A stretch of 64,000 nucleotides of DNA from an uncultured Clostridia bacterium (GTDB lineage: Bacteria; Bacillota; Clostridia; Lachnospirales; Lachnospiraceae): NCBI GenBank assembly GCA_946629525.1, contig CAMOXU010000002.1, forward strand, positions 20,320 through 84,319, read 5' to 3'. Under the pieces are notes generated by a model, which had not been told where the DNA came from, searched no databases, and saw nothing but the letters and a program-made list of their open reading frames with translations. The position numbers were made by a program, and so were the translations under genes. Below are positions 26,650 through 36,800 of this stretch, piece by piece (position 1 is the stretch's first letter; every line of letters begins with the position of its first letter).

Positions 26650-29600
26650 ATGGCTGAGAAAATCAGAGTACAAACTTTGAAGCATTTCATCATTTTGATC
26701 TTCTCAATTGTTGTCGCGCTTGCGATATCTCTTCATTTTTCGGAGAAGATCTTTGCAGCGGAATTGTCGCCCGCTGCTGCCGTGGAAGAAAACGAAGAGG
26801 ATCTGCAGCGCGAGGAAGCTCTTCCTGAGGCTGACGCAGCCGGTCTGGAGGAAGCGTCAGAGAAGGCTGATTCCGCGCTGTATGCCGCTTCTCATGGCGG
26901 TGCAGTGGATGTGAATACGGCAAGTGAGGAAGTACCGGTAATTGCCGGGGACGAGAAGTCTGAGGATGCAGACGCGGGTGAGGAAGCAGTCAAAACGAAT
27001 GCTCCGGCAGATGCGGAAAGCGAAGAAAAGACGGTCGATGAGGCTGACAAGGAAGATGCTGCTGATGATGCGAAGCAGTCCGGCAGTGCAGTTGAAGCAG
27101 CTGATGCAGAGAAGTCTGACAGTGCAGCCGAAACCGCGGATACAGAAAAATCAGCGGATGCGGCACCGGCGGACAGCGCATCGAAGGCTGCGGATGCTGA
27201 GAGAACAGCAGGTGCAGAGAAGTCTGAAAGTACTGTCGAAGGGGCAGATTCGGAGAAATCAGCTGCCACGGATGCAGCCGCCGCGGACGAGTCCAACGGC
27301 GGGAATGCCGCAGACTCCCTGGTCAAAGCCGGTGAATCGGTCGACCCGCTCATTTACCTTCTCGAATGCCTGAAATATCACGGAAATGAAACAAATCCGG
27401 AGGCATTCAGTCTGCGCGCCTACACAGAGGACGGACAGAGCGTCGTGACGCCGGTCAAAAATCAGGCACCTTGGTCTACCTGCTGGGGATTTGCCGCGAT
27501 CGCCGCTTCAGAGACCAGCATTCTCTCCGAGTGTTATGCGAAGTGGGATCAGCTTGCGCCAGGCATGTATGAGAAATACGGCATAAGCACTTTTGAGGAG
27601 CTCTGCGAGTGGCTTGATCTGTCCGAGAAGCAGATTGCCTGGTTTTCATTTGTACCGGAACCTGAAAACGGAAATTATCCTTCCCAGGCGGGAGAAGGGC
27701 TTATTGGCACGAAATACGGCATGGGCGGCATCTACGATGCGACGGGTGGAATCTATTATGCGACATCTGTCTTTTCGAGAGGCACAGGTCCGCTGGAGGA
27801 GAGCCGCGTTCCCTATCAGAACAATGAAGGAGTACTCGATGCGGGTAGAACGGTAAAAGCAAAGGATGGCACGGAGTATGTCGATCAGGACTATGCGGAT
27901 AATATTATCGAGAGCCGGGATGTACAGCTAGAATGCCTGATTCCCTATGACATGTCGAAGGAAGAAGTTCTTACGTATTTCGAAGGAGATACGCAGGAAG
28001 TGGTGCGAAAGAGAATAGAGGAAGGGCGTATCACCGTATCAAGAAACGAATACAGGTATGTGGACGACGCCGGAAACTACTATCATGTCGTGCGCAGGAA
28101 TCAGATCAGGAGCGTCAAAGAGGGTTATCCGGAAATTGTTGCCTTTGTAGATGATAACGGCACAGTATATGAATTTGACGAGAGGTCCTTATCATTTCCC
28201 GGCCTGCCCCTGATACGCCCTGCGTATTATGACTGGAGCGTCGACGAGACTCTGCGATATGCTTCCATGCTCTCCCTGGAGGGTACAAATGTTCTTCCGA
28301 AGTACAAAGAAGAAGGTACTGTAAAGGAATCTACCATCAAAGCAATTAAAGATGAGCTGACTGCCGGCCGCGCTGTAAGCATCTCGTTCTGTGCTGATAC
28401 CTCAGCTCCGGGACAGCAAAGCGAAGCGAAGTACATTAATCAGAAAGACAATATATGGGCGCATTATACTTACATGGATGGCGAAGGCGGTAATCATTCC
28501 GTGACGATCGTCGGGTACAATGATAAGTTTCCGAGAACGCTCTTCCTTGAGGGACACGAGCCGCCGAAAGATGGTGCGTGGCTCGTCAGGAACAGTTGGG
28601 GAGGCGGATTATCTACCGGTACCAATTTCGGAAATTGGGGTATCGATGAAAATGGCGACGGTATCGGCGACGGTTACTTCTGGCTCTCTTACTGGGATAA
28701 ATCGATTATTGCACCTGAAACCTTTGACTACAGGGTAGAAGACCTTGTCACGGACCGTATGGAATATGATGTTCGTCAGTATGATTTTATGACGACCGCT
28801 GAACCGATCAAATATAATTGCGAGAAGGAAGCAAATGTCTTCACGGCGGAAATGACCACCAATGTCCGTGAGATCGGCGTTCAGAACTATAGTGATGATA
28901 CGACGATTTCCTATGAGATCTATCTGCTGAACGAAAATGCGGCGAATCCGACTGATGGAGTACTGCTCGCATCGGGTTCAGAATATTTCAAGTATGGAGG
29001 ATATCATCGTATAAAGACAGACAAGGTCTGCATTATTCCCGCCGGCCTTAAGTATTCCGTCGTCGTGACAAAGATGAAACAGGGAAGACCGTATGTGTCG
29101 GTATTTTACGATTTTAGTGAGCAGTACTGGAAGGACCAGGCAGCTCAGGGCAATGACGGGGTGAAGAAATACTCCAACGCTGTCGTGAACAAAGGCGAGA
29201 GTTATATTCTTGACAGAGGAAAATGGACGGACTGGGCAGATTACATTCCTGAGTTCAGGGATGTATATACAAGCGTATACACGAGAACAAAAGAGGAATG
29301 GCTCGCTGTTGACAACTTCAGCATCAAGGCCTATGCGGATTATATTTCACAGGATCTGATCGCGGAGGCGACGAAGATCGGCTACGGTGTGCCGGAATCT
29401 ACGGTGGGTGTCGTCGATGAGAGCGCGGCGAAGAAAGACGCACTGGTGCCGCTCGCACTGGTCCACAATGAGATTTCCAATAACGCAGACGCATCGAAAG
29501 CCTCTGCAGTAGCGAAGGGGTATATCAGTGCCGAAGATTATACTGATATTGTAAATGCTCTGATTGACCCGAACCGGGAGACAGGCCTGAAGGTCGTAGT

Positions 29601-30216
29601 GGACACGAAGGAAATCGATGACGACGATATCAGCCGGCAGGAGCGTAATAAGCTTCTTAAAGCCGCTGATCAGAAGATTGCCTGCTATGCGGAGATCAGT
29701 CTGCTTGTCTATGCTCTTGAAACGGGAGATTATCTGGGAAGTCTTCACAAGACCGATGATCCCATTGATCTTGCGATCACAATTCCGTACAATGTGTTCA
29801 TACTGGATGCTCCAATGTACGTCCTGCGTCTGCACGACGGCGTCGTGGAACGTCTTGCGACAACGGTCCGGGACGGACATGCTTACTTCGCCAGCGACCG
29901 GTTCTCGCTGTTCGCACTTGCCTATGAAGTGGCTGAGGCCGGAGGAGATGACAGTCTGGACGAGCCGGACGCTGCTCCTGAAAATGAAGATCAGGGTATC
30001 GCTCCTGTGAATTCCGGAAATGAAGAACCGGCAAAATGCGGCGTAACGAAGACAAGTGTGAAGAAGTCTGAAGTAAAGAAAGCAAAGGCTGCGGAGGGCA
30101 GAGTGATCGCGGCAGAGACCGGGGATGTCTCCAATGCAGCTCTGTGGATCGCGCTTATGGTCCTGGCAGTCGGCGCGGCGCTCACAGTAGTGTTCGCAAA
30201 GACAAAGAAAGAGTGA
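26650..30216 (+). CDS. Papain-like (C1) cysteine protease, secreted and surface anchored, copy 2 (tandem paralog)
   Basis: Same architecture: VTPVKNQAPWSTCWGFAA, NHSVTIVGYN, GAWLVRNSWGGG, AAETGDVSN + TM + KTKKE. ATG 26650 with AAGGGAGG. Confidence 0.85.
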   Translation: MAEKIRVQTLKHFIILIFSIVVALAISLHFSEKIFAAELSPAAAVEENEEDLQREEALPEADAAGLEEASEKADSALYAASHGGAVDVNTASEEVPVIAGDEKSEDADAGEEAVKTNAPADAESEEKTVDEADKEDAADDAKQSGSAVEAADAEKSDSAAETADTEKSADAAPADSASKAADAERTAGAEKSESTVEGADSEKSAATDAAAADESNGGNAADSLVKAGESVDPLIYLLECLKYHGNETNPEAFSLRAYTEDGQSVVTPVKNQAPWSTCWGFAAIAASETSILSECYAKWDQLAPGMYEKYGISTFEELCEWLDLSEKQIAWFSFVPEPENGNYPSQAGEGLIGTKYGMGGIYDATGGIYYATSVFSRGTGPLEESRVPYQNNEGVLDAGRTVKAKDGTEYVDQDYADNIIESRDVQLECLIPYDMSKEEVLTYFEGDTQEVVRKRIEEGRITVSRNEYRYVDDAGNYYHVVRRNQIRSVKEGYPEIVAFVDDNGTVYEFDERSLSFPGLPLIRPAYYDWSVDETLRYASMLSLEGTNVLPKYKEEGTVKESTIKAIKDELTAGRAVSISFCADTSAPGQQSEAKYINQKDNIWAHYTYMDGEGGNHSVTIVGYNDKFPRTLFLEGHEPPKDGAWLVRNSWGGGLSTGTNFGNWGIDENGDGIGDGYFWLSYWDKSIIAPETFDYRVEDLVTDRMEYDVRQYDFMTTAEPIKYNCEKEANVFTAEMTTNVREIGVQNYSDDTTISYEIYLLNENAANPTDGVLLASGSEYFKYGGYHRIKTDKVCIIPAGLKYSVVVTKMKQGRPYVSVFYDFSEQYWKDQAAQGNDGVKKYSNAVVNKGESYILDRGKWTDWADYIPEFRDVYTSVYTRTKEEWLAVDNFSIKAYADYISQDLIAEATKIGYGVPESTVGVVDESAAKKDALVPLALVHNEISNNADASKASAVAKGYISAEDYTDIVNALIDPNRETGLKVVVDTKEIDDDDISRQERNKLLKAADQKIACYAEISLLVYALETGDYLGSLHKTDDPIDLAITIPYNVFILDAPMYVLRLHDGVVERLATTVRDGHAYFASDRFSLFALAYEVAEAGGDDSLDEPDAAPENEDQGIAPVNSGNEEPAKCGVTKTSVKKSEVKKAKAAEGRVIAAETGDVSNAALWIALMVLAVGAALTVVFAKTKKE

Positions 30217-30240
30217 AGGATGTAAAGCATCCGGAATACT

Positions 30241-30296
30241 GACATAAAAAAGACCATGCAGGAGCATTTTTACTCTTGCATGGTCTTTTTTATGTC
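30241..30296. terminator. Bidirectional terminator between convergent genes
   Basis: GACATAAAAAAGACCATGCAGGAG...CTCTTGCATGGTCTTTTTTATGTC. Confidence 0.88.
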
Positions 30297-30348
30297 TTTA
30301 TTTGTTATCTGTATAGTTCCCTGAAAATTGGTTTCATGTACAGCCTTA

Positions 30349-30927
30349 TCAGTCTTTTGTGACGCCGCCCTTGAAGACAGACGCCAGATCATCGACGAAC
30401 TGGCATTTTTCCTGGTTAACGGACACGATCTTGCCGTCCTTGACGTCGACTGCCAGGATGCCGTAGTCGACCGGATCTTCCTGACCTGCGACTGCATGTG
30501 CCAGGATGACCTGAGCCTCGCCCTCATTGATCATTGGAATGACTTTGGAGATAACCTTATCACCTTCAATTGTCTCGTTGTTGAGTTCTACGTTGTCGAA
30601 GTTGCCGACTACCTTCCACCACTTTTCGGTCGAGTAGGGGGCTGTGACGGACAGTGATCCATCTGCCTCTACTTCGTAGTGGAGATCATAGAACGCATCG
30701 TCTGCTTTGGAATCTGCCTTTGCATCCGCCGGAGTCTCGACAGTCGTCTCGGTTGACGTTGTGACACCGTTCTTCGTCTCGGAAGAGGAGGTGTATGTCT
30801 TCGTTCCGCTTTCCGTCGTCGTGGATACTTCGACTTTCGATGTGGAGGTTGAGCTGGACTGGCATCCTGCAAGAGCAAATACTGCAACTAAAGCACCTGT
30901 GATAGCAACAACTTTCAGTGATTTCAT
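30349..30927 (-). CDS. Small secreted lipoprotein, unknown function
   Basis: MKSLKVVAITGALVAVFALAGCQSSS lipobox; start at 30927 with AAGGAGAG upstream. Confidence 0.78.
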   Translation of the reverse strand: MKSLKVVAITGALVAVFALAGCQSSSTSTSKVEVSTTTESGTKTYTSSSETKNGVTTSTETTVETPADAKADSKADDAFYDLHYEVEADGSLSVTAPYSTEKWWKVVGNFDNVELNNETIEGDKVISKVIPMINEGEAQVILAHAVAGQEDPVDYGILAVDVKDGKIVSVNQEKCQFVDDLASVFKGGVTKD

Positions 30928-31184
30928 GGTTTTTTCTCTCCTTATCTCTTTCATCTATTTCTTTTTTATTTGTTTGTGTATTTGTTTTACAGCTATATAT
31001 ACGTCGGTCCGGGAGAGAGGGCTAAAAATTTTAAAAAAAGCTTTTTCCATATTTTTGACCCATATTTTTGACCAAAATAATGGGGCTGTCCGTCATGCAG
31101 AATAAACTGCACAGGGGGACAGCCCCGTTCTTTTGTCAGGATTATCTTTCTTATGCCGTGGATCAGGCATTTCCGTATGCTGTT

Positions 31185-31252
31185 GTAACTACTCCGTACC
31201 CCAGTCGCAGGCGCTTTGCGCCTTGCTCATGTTGGCGGTGCCGAGTTGTTAC
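31185..31252. mobile_element. Short MITE (internally deleted form of the 33309-33471 element)
   Basis: GTAACTACTCCGTACCCCAGTCGCAGGCGCTTTGCGCCTTGCTCATGTTGGCGGT... ends GAGTTGTTAC; first 55 nt match 52/55 to the reverse complement of the right end of 33309-33471; flanked by ATGCTGTT / ATACTGTT. Confidence 0.78.
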
Positions 31253-31262
31253 ATACTGTTAA

Positions 31263-33248
31263 TTATCCCACGTAGTTGAAAATGATCGGCTTCGTCTGCA
31301 GATTCTTATTGCCGAAAATATCCGTGAAGGTGAAAGTTATCATGTACTGTCCCGGAGGCAGATCGATCATCTCCACGTCGACGTCGTAGCCGAGCGTGAA
31401 GTCGTTTCCGGTCGTGCCGAGCTCAAGGTAATCTCCGTTTGCATCGTAGACCGGATAGGCGACCCGCGCGGTGTTCCCTGCCAGGGAGTAGACCGGGTAC
31501 TGAGCGCGGGAAGGGATTCCCTGACCATTCTCATAGCGGAACCAGTATCCGAGCGTGATCCACCGGCCGTCAGCCAGTGTGGTACTGACGATCTCATTAT
31601 TTGCATTTTTTGCATACTGGAACTGCTCGCGGATACGGGTCTCCCGGGTGGTTCCGTCGCCAAACTGCAGCACGATTGGAATATTGAAACTGACGGACTC
31701 CAGCGTCTCGTTGGCAAGATCAAGGTTGACGGGCTCGCCGTTCAGCCCGACCCATTTTCCGTCAAAGGCCATTGTCGCCATGCCGTCTGTCTCGTCGTAG
31801 TCGACGTTGAAGCTGTAGCCGAGATCCAGCCAGGCGGAATTGCTCTCATCATAACTCTTCAGATTGTAGCCGACCGAGATAAGACTCTCCTCGTTCTCGA
31901 AATCCGCATAAAATGACCCGTCCTCCTTCTGCCCCGCCGTTGCCGTCGGAACTTCGAAGTCATCGCTGATCGTGAAGGGTTCGACCTCTTTGTAGACCCA
32001 TTCAGGGGCTTCCCATTCGTCCGCGATCGCGTCGATGTAGGCGAGGTAAGGAGCGCTTTTGCAGGTGTTTCCGTAGCGCTCGAGACGGTTTATGCCGCAG
32101 ACATCCGTGTATTTGTAAAATGAAAGTCCGCCCGCATAGCTGTGCTCCGTCCCCTTCACCTGATAGACGACGCAGTCCGCGACCGCGTTGGTGATGTCGA
32201 GCATGGCCTTCTCGGACAGAGCACCCTGATAGGCTTTCGTCGCGAAGTCGACCAGATCGACCATGCCGGTCGTCATGTCGCCGTAGCTGAAGGTGTCCGC
32301 GAGCGAAGTGTAGTAGGCTACTTCGTGGAAGGTCGTGAGGTCGGTCAGCATCCCGCCGATCTCCGTGAACATGTTGTCGAAGGCGGCCGCCACGGCGTCG
32401 ATCTTTGATAAATCAATGACAGACAGAGTGAGGGTCTCGCTCGTGAAATCGTCGCGCAGGTCTTTATACTTCTGCTGAGTCATGTCGCAGATCATGCGCC
32501 CGACTCTGAGTCCGTCGCTGCCCGGGGAGGAGCAGAGATACTGGAGCCACATGTCGGAAGCGGAGCCCTTGCCCGGGAAGACCTCTTCCGAGGCAACGAG
32601 GTATTTGGCGTACGGAGCCAGCATCTGGGCTGTCTCGAGGTTGGCCATGAGGCAGCAGTCGGTGAGGATCAGCTCGAAGTTCACGCCGCCGTCCTTCAGT
32701 GCCTGTTCCCACTCGTTCAGGGTGAGCATGCTGGGATTCCCCGACTGATTCGGGAAGAGTTCGTCGGAGAGAAGTCCGTGAGCGCCGCTGCCGTGGTCCC
32801 ACATGATGAGCATGTACTTATCTGCAGGATAGGTCTTTTTTCCCCAGGAAATGAAGTCGCTCAGGGGTTCCGGATCGCCCATGGACGCACCGGGCTGCTC
32901 GTCGACGAGCTTGAAGCCTTCCGCTGTGTAAGCATACCGCTGCAGCTTTTCAGTGCTGATGTCAAGACCGAGATCCTGTGCCTGCCACTTCTTGCAGCCG
33001 CCGGTCTCGACGATGAAATTGACATTTTCCGATGGGGTCGTTTTCGTGATCTCCGTCAGGTTATAGGTGGCACCCGGATCGGAGGAAGGATCGCTCTCGA
33101 GGTCGGTGCCGCACATATAAAAAAGAATGGTCCAGGTGTCGCCTGAACTGGTGGCGGATTCGACTGCGCTTCCGGATACGCCGCATCCTGACAATGCGAG
33201 CGATATAATAAGAAGTATCGCTGTTAAGTAGTGATGTTTGGTTTTCAT
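31263..33248 (-). CDS. Clostripain-family (C11) cysteine peptidase lipoprotein
   Basis: TWTILFYMCGTDLES, YMLIMWDHGSGAHG (His), LILTDCCLMANLETA (Cys); lipobox LALSGCG. Start ATG at 33248. Confidence 0.87.
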   Translation of the reverse strand: MKTKHHYLTAILLIISLALSGCGVSGSAVESATSSGDTWTILFYMCGTDLESDPSSDPGATYNLTEITKTTPSENVNFIVETGGCKKWQAQDLGLDISTEKLQRYAYTAEGFKLVDEQPGASMGDPEPLSDFISWGKKTYPADKYMLIMWDHGSGAHGLLSDELFPNQSGNPSMLTLNEWEQALKDGGVNFELILTDCCLMANLETAQMLAPYAKYLVASEEVFPGKGSASDMWLQYLCSSPGSDGLRVGRMICDMTQQKYKDLRDDFTSETLTLSVIDLSKIDAVAAAFDNMFTEIGGMLTDLTTFHEVAYYTSLADTFSYGDMTTGMVDLVDFATKAYQGALSEKAMLDITNAVADCVVYQVKGTEHSYAGGLSFYKYTDVCGINRLERYGNTCKSAPYLAYIDAIADEWEAPEWVYKEVEPFTISDDFEVPTATAGQKEDGSFYADFENEESLISVGYNLKSYDESNSAWLDLGYSFNVDYDETDGMATMAFDGKWVGLNGEPVNLDLANETLESVSFNIPIVLQFGDGTTRETRIREQFQYAKNANNEIVSTTLADGRWITLGYWFRYENGQGIPSRAQYPVYSLAGNTARVAYPVYDANGDYLELGTTGNDFTLGYDVDVEMIDLPPGQYMITFTFTDIFGNKNLQTKPIIFNYVG

Positions 33249-33308
33249 ATGAAATCCTTTCAGTTTGGTGAAACTGTGAGAAAGCATTCCGAAAAGCTAT
33301 TATAATTT

Positions 33309-33471
33309 GTAACTACTCAGTACCCCGTGAAAATGAATGATTTACAGGACGAAATGCTTGCATTTCGGACAAAATCATTCATTTTCACGGGGCGGACAAG
33401 GCGCGAAGCGCCTCTGACCGCCAACATGAGCAAGGCGCAAAGCGCCTGCGAATGGGGTGCTGAGTAGTTAC
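33309..33471. mobile_element. MITE-like element, 163 bp, with 8-bp target duplication
   Basis: TIR GTAACTACTCAGTACCCC / GGGGTGCTGAGTAGTTAC; flanked both sides by TATAATTT (33301-33308, 33472-33479); internal perfect 21-bp inverted repeat CCCCGTGAAAATGAATGATTT (33323-33343)/(33372-33392). Confidence 0.85.
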
Positions 33472-33544
33472 TATAATTTTACTTTTGCATGGCGCAAAAT
33501 GCAAGGGCGGCAGAGTGTAACGCCACATGGAGCGAAGCTTTGAC

Positions 33545-33638
33545 GTGACAGCTCAGACGCCCCCTCGTTCGGAGTGCAGGTGGCAGCGGTGCCTCGCTGC
33601 CGCACACTCTTATATGTCAGGGGCGTCTGAACTGTTAC
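33545..33638. mobile_element. Third palindromic MITE-like element
   Basis: Ends GTGACAGCTCAGACGCCCC and GGGGCGTCTGAACTGTTAC (17/19 inverted match); flanks GCTTTGAC / GCTTAGAT (6/8). Confidence 0.6.
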
Positions 33639-33886
33639 GCTTAGATAATTCTGAATAAAATATTATAAAGGTCTTAATAAAATAAACGAATTATAACTGG
33701 ATATTGGGTGCCATAACCTTTAGAATAGAAAATAATAAATCATATACTAGGTGCTTTTTCACCTTTCGTGCGTACAGAGGGATCTGTGCGTTCTTCCCGA
33801 CCCTCGGGATGTAACTGTTGTAGACAGCGGCAGGCGGAATAAATCCGGTTCCGAGTCTGCACTGTCATGAGACAAAGGAGAATGCT

Positions 33887-36800
33887 ATGACCAAAAAAGG
33901 AGACAGAAAGTACAGAGGCATTGTGATCGGACTGATTTTTGGCTTCCTCATGACGGGCATTATGTCTTTCACTGTCTTTGCGGAAGAGGCGGAGAGTCCG
34001 CCGAATACCGCACTGACCGGAGAGAGCGCCTCGAAAGATGAGGAGGCGATCGCCGGTCCGGATGCTCTTGCGGAAAGTCTGTCCGAAGCAGTGCATGCGG
34101 GGACAGACGACGGCAAAGCGGAGGAGGTGCAGATTGCAGACAGCGGTTCTACTTCAGAAGCGTCCGATACGCAGAAGGCTGCGGACGCCATGAATGAAGC
34201 AGGTGCTTCGAAGTCTGAGGCAGACGCTGCTCAGTCAGGGGCAGAAACTGCGAAGACTGAGGCAGACACTGTACAGTCAGGGACAGACACTGCGAAGTCT
34301 GAAGCAGATGCTGCACAGTCAGGAGCAGAAACTGCGAAGTCTGAAGCTGACACTGCAAAGTCCGGAACTGCCGTTGCGGCAGAGAAAGCTTCCGAAGGCG
34401 CGAACGCAGAAGGCGAAGAGCCGGCACAGAGCCGGGCCCTTCTTGCCGGTGCGTCCGGAGAACCGACGGTGCCGGCAGATCCGACACAGACCGGCCAGAA
34501 TGCCGGCGAGACCGGAGAACCGAAAGAGCCGACGGTGCCCACCAGTCCGACACAGACCGGCGAGATGGCAGGCCTTACGGACAATTCATCCTCTCTGACA
34601 GGGGACGAGAGCCTCAAGGGAACGTCCACGGCAAATCAGGCGGATATGGAAAATGCGATCCAGAAGGCCGTTGACGCGGCACTGGCATCCGCAACGAGCA
34701 CCACGACGACGCTCCGCGTCGATGTGGAGAGCGGGGACTACACCGGCGGACTGAAGATTGCGAAGCCGGACGGCAGCAGCCTGAACTCGAAGCTCATCCT
34801 CTACGTGTTCGCACCGGGCTCCTATAGCGGAGCGGCCACCGGAGCGATCACGACCGGCAAGATCAGCGCGGCGGCGGACGGATCGACAAAGCTTTCAGGG
34901 GATGTCCTGATCGACGGGATCAACGTGGTCCTGGCAGGTATTTACTATTCCCTCGACACGAAGATCACGGTCCGTGACGCGAAGGCGGACATTTACGGAA
35001 CAACAGGATCCGACACGATCAATACGGTCCTCGACGGCAGCGGAACACTTGTCGTGCATTCCGGCGCCGGGGCGGATGATATTACCGTATCCGGATCGAC
35101 CACGACCGGCGGCGTAGTTGCCACGGTCTACGGGGAGGCAGGGGACGATACGTTCAACGTCGACCTTCTCACAGGAACAAAGAACGCGTCCGGGACAGCG
35201 CCCAAGCAGGCGGAGATCCGTATATCCGATACGGATATGGGAACACTCAATCTGACCGGAACGCTGCAGGAGGGGAACAGCAGTGCCCTCTCCGGTACGA
35301 TCACCATGACATCTTCGTCAAAGCGCGCGCGTGTGACGGCTGTGAACAGCGAAGGCTATAAGACCTACATCAACGCGAACGGCACGACGGATTATAGGGA
35401 CTCTCTTCTTAATAAAAAAGAAGTGGTCCTGAACGCGGGAGATTCCGTCAAGGCGGAGAGCTTTACGGATTATGTCCTTACAGGGACGAACGCGGACGGC
35501 ATAGCGGTCGACGGCAAGAACGCTTATTTCAGCAACATCAAAGCGGTCTCTGACGGCACACTGACGGTCGGCTCGATCGATGCGCCGCTCGTCAATGTGG
35601 TCCTTCAGGGAACGGATATCATCCTGAACGGCACGATCAACGCGAAAAATCTGACAGTGCAGGCCGCCGGGAAAGCGGAGCAGAGCCAGGAAGATCTGAC
35701 AATCGAGCTTGCGGGCGTCGATACGATCACTGTAAAGGGGATCGCCGATGCGCAGACGGCAAAGATCCAGGTCCTCAAGGATGCGGAGATCAAAGCCAAT
35801 AACATTTCACTCACGGCGGATACGGCCGCGAAGATCGACAGGGATGCTCTGATCGCCTCCTACGGAGAGAAGATCCTTTCCTTCGAATCGCTGGCGTCGA
35901 GTATCCTGATCAACGGAAAAATCGAGGCTGCTGCCGGAAGTATCAAAGCGCTTGCGAACGCAGTGATCACGATGCTCACGGCAGGCAATGCGAAGGCTTC
36001 TTTTGACAGTCTGATCGCACTGCCGGAAGCAGTCATTACAATTGGTGAAAATGCAAACCTCATCGCCACCGGCGACGTCCTGACAAAGGCAGTCAGCCGC
36101 GTCATCGGTGCGGCCAAAGCCTCCTTTGCGGAGACTCCGTACGCATCCGATGCGGTCATCGCGATCGGCGGCAAGGCAGGGACAACGGTGGCAGGCAGAA
36201 TTCTTGCCGGCGGAAATGTTACTGTCCGTGCGGATGGAAGTGCGCAGGCTGAGACAATCGTGTCCGGTGCGGACACAGGCCTTGCGGTCACAGCAGCAAA
36301 TGAAGACGTCAGGGCGGAAGTGACCGGAAGCGGAAAGATCGAGGCGCTTGGCAAGGTCGATATCATTTCCACACTCGCAGGTGATTTCCACACGACTGCA
36401 AGCGCAGGCGGACAGGATCAGGGCTATGAGACGACCCTTACCAATACACAGGCAACACTGAAGAATATCCTTAATGCGGTATCGGGTTTTGCGGATGCGG
36501 ATAAGCAAGTCCTTCTTGAGAAGCTTTTTGCAGTAATGACGGAAGCTCAGTCCGGTCAGTATGCGGGAATCGACAAGATGTACGAGCAGGCAGCTCTTTC
36601 CATGAAGGACGGCGAAGTCTCGGCAGCTTCTGAGAAAAATGCATTCGGCGCGACAGCTGTCGCCTACACAGGCGGAACGAACTACGCGGGAATCGATACG
36701 AACAGTTACATCTATGCGGGATCCGGACTTTCCGTGAAAGCAGACGCGGACTTTGCGTCAGTCGTCCGGGCGGATTCCTTTGAGACTGCAGCGGATGAGG

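Noticed and set aside
31083-31136. GGGGCTGTCC...GGACAGCCCC hairpin as a MITE
   Set aside because: Looks like an ordinary terminator/inverted repeat near convergent gene ends; no flanking duplication found.
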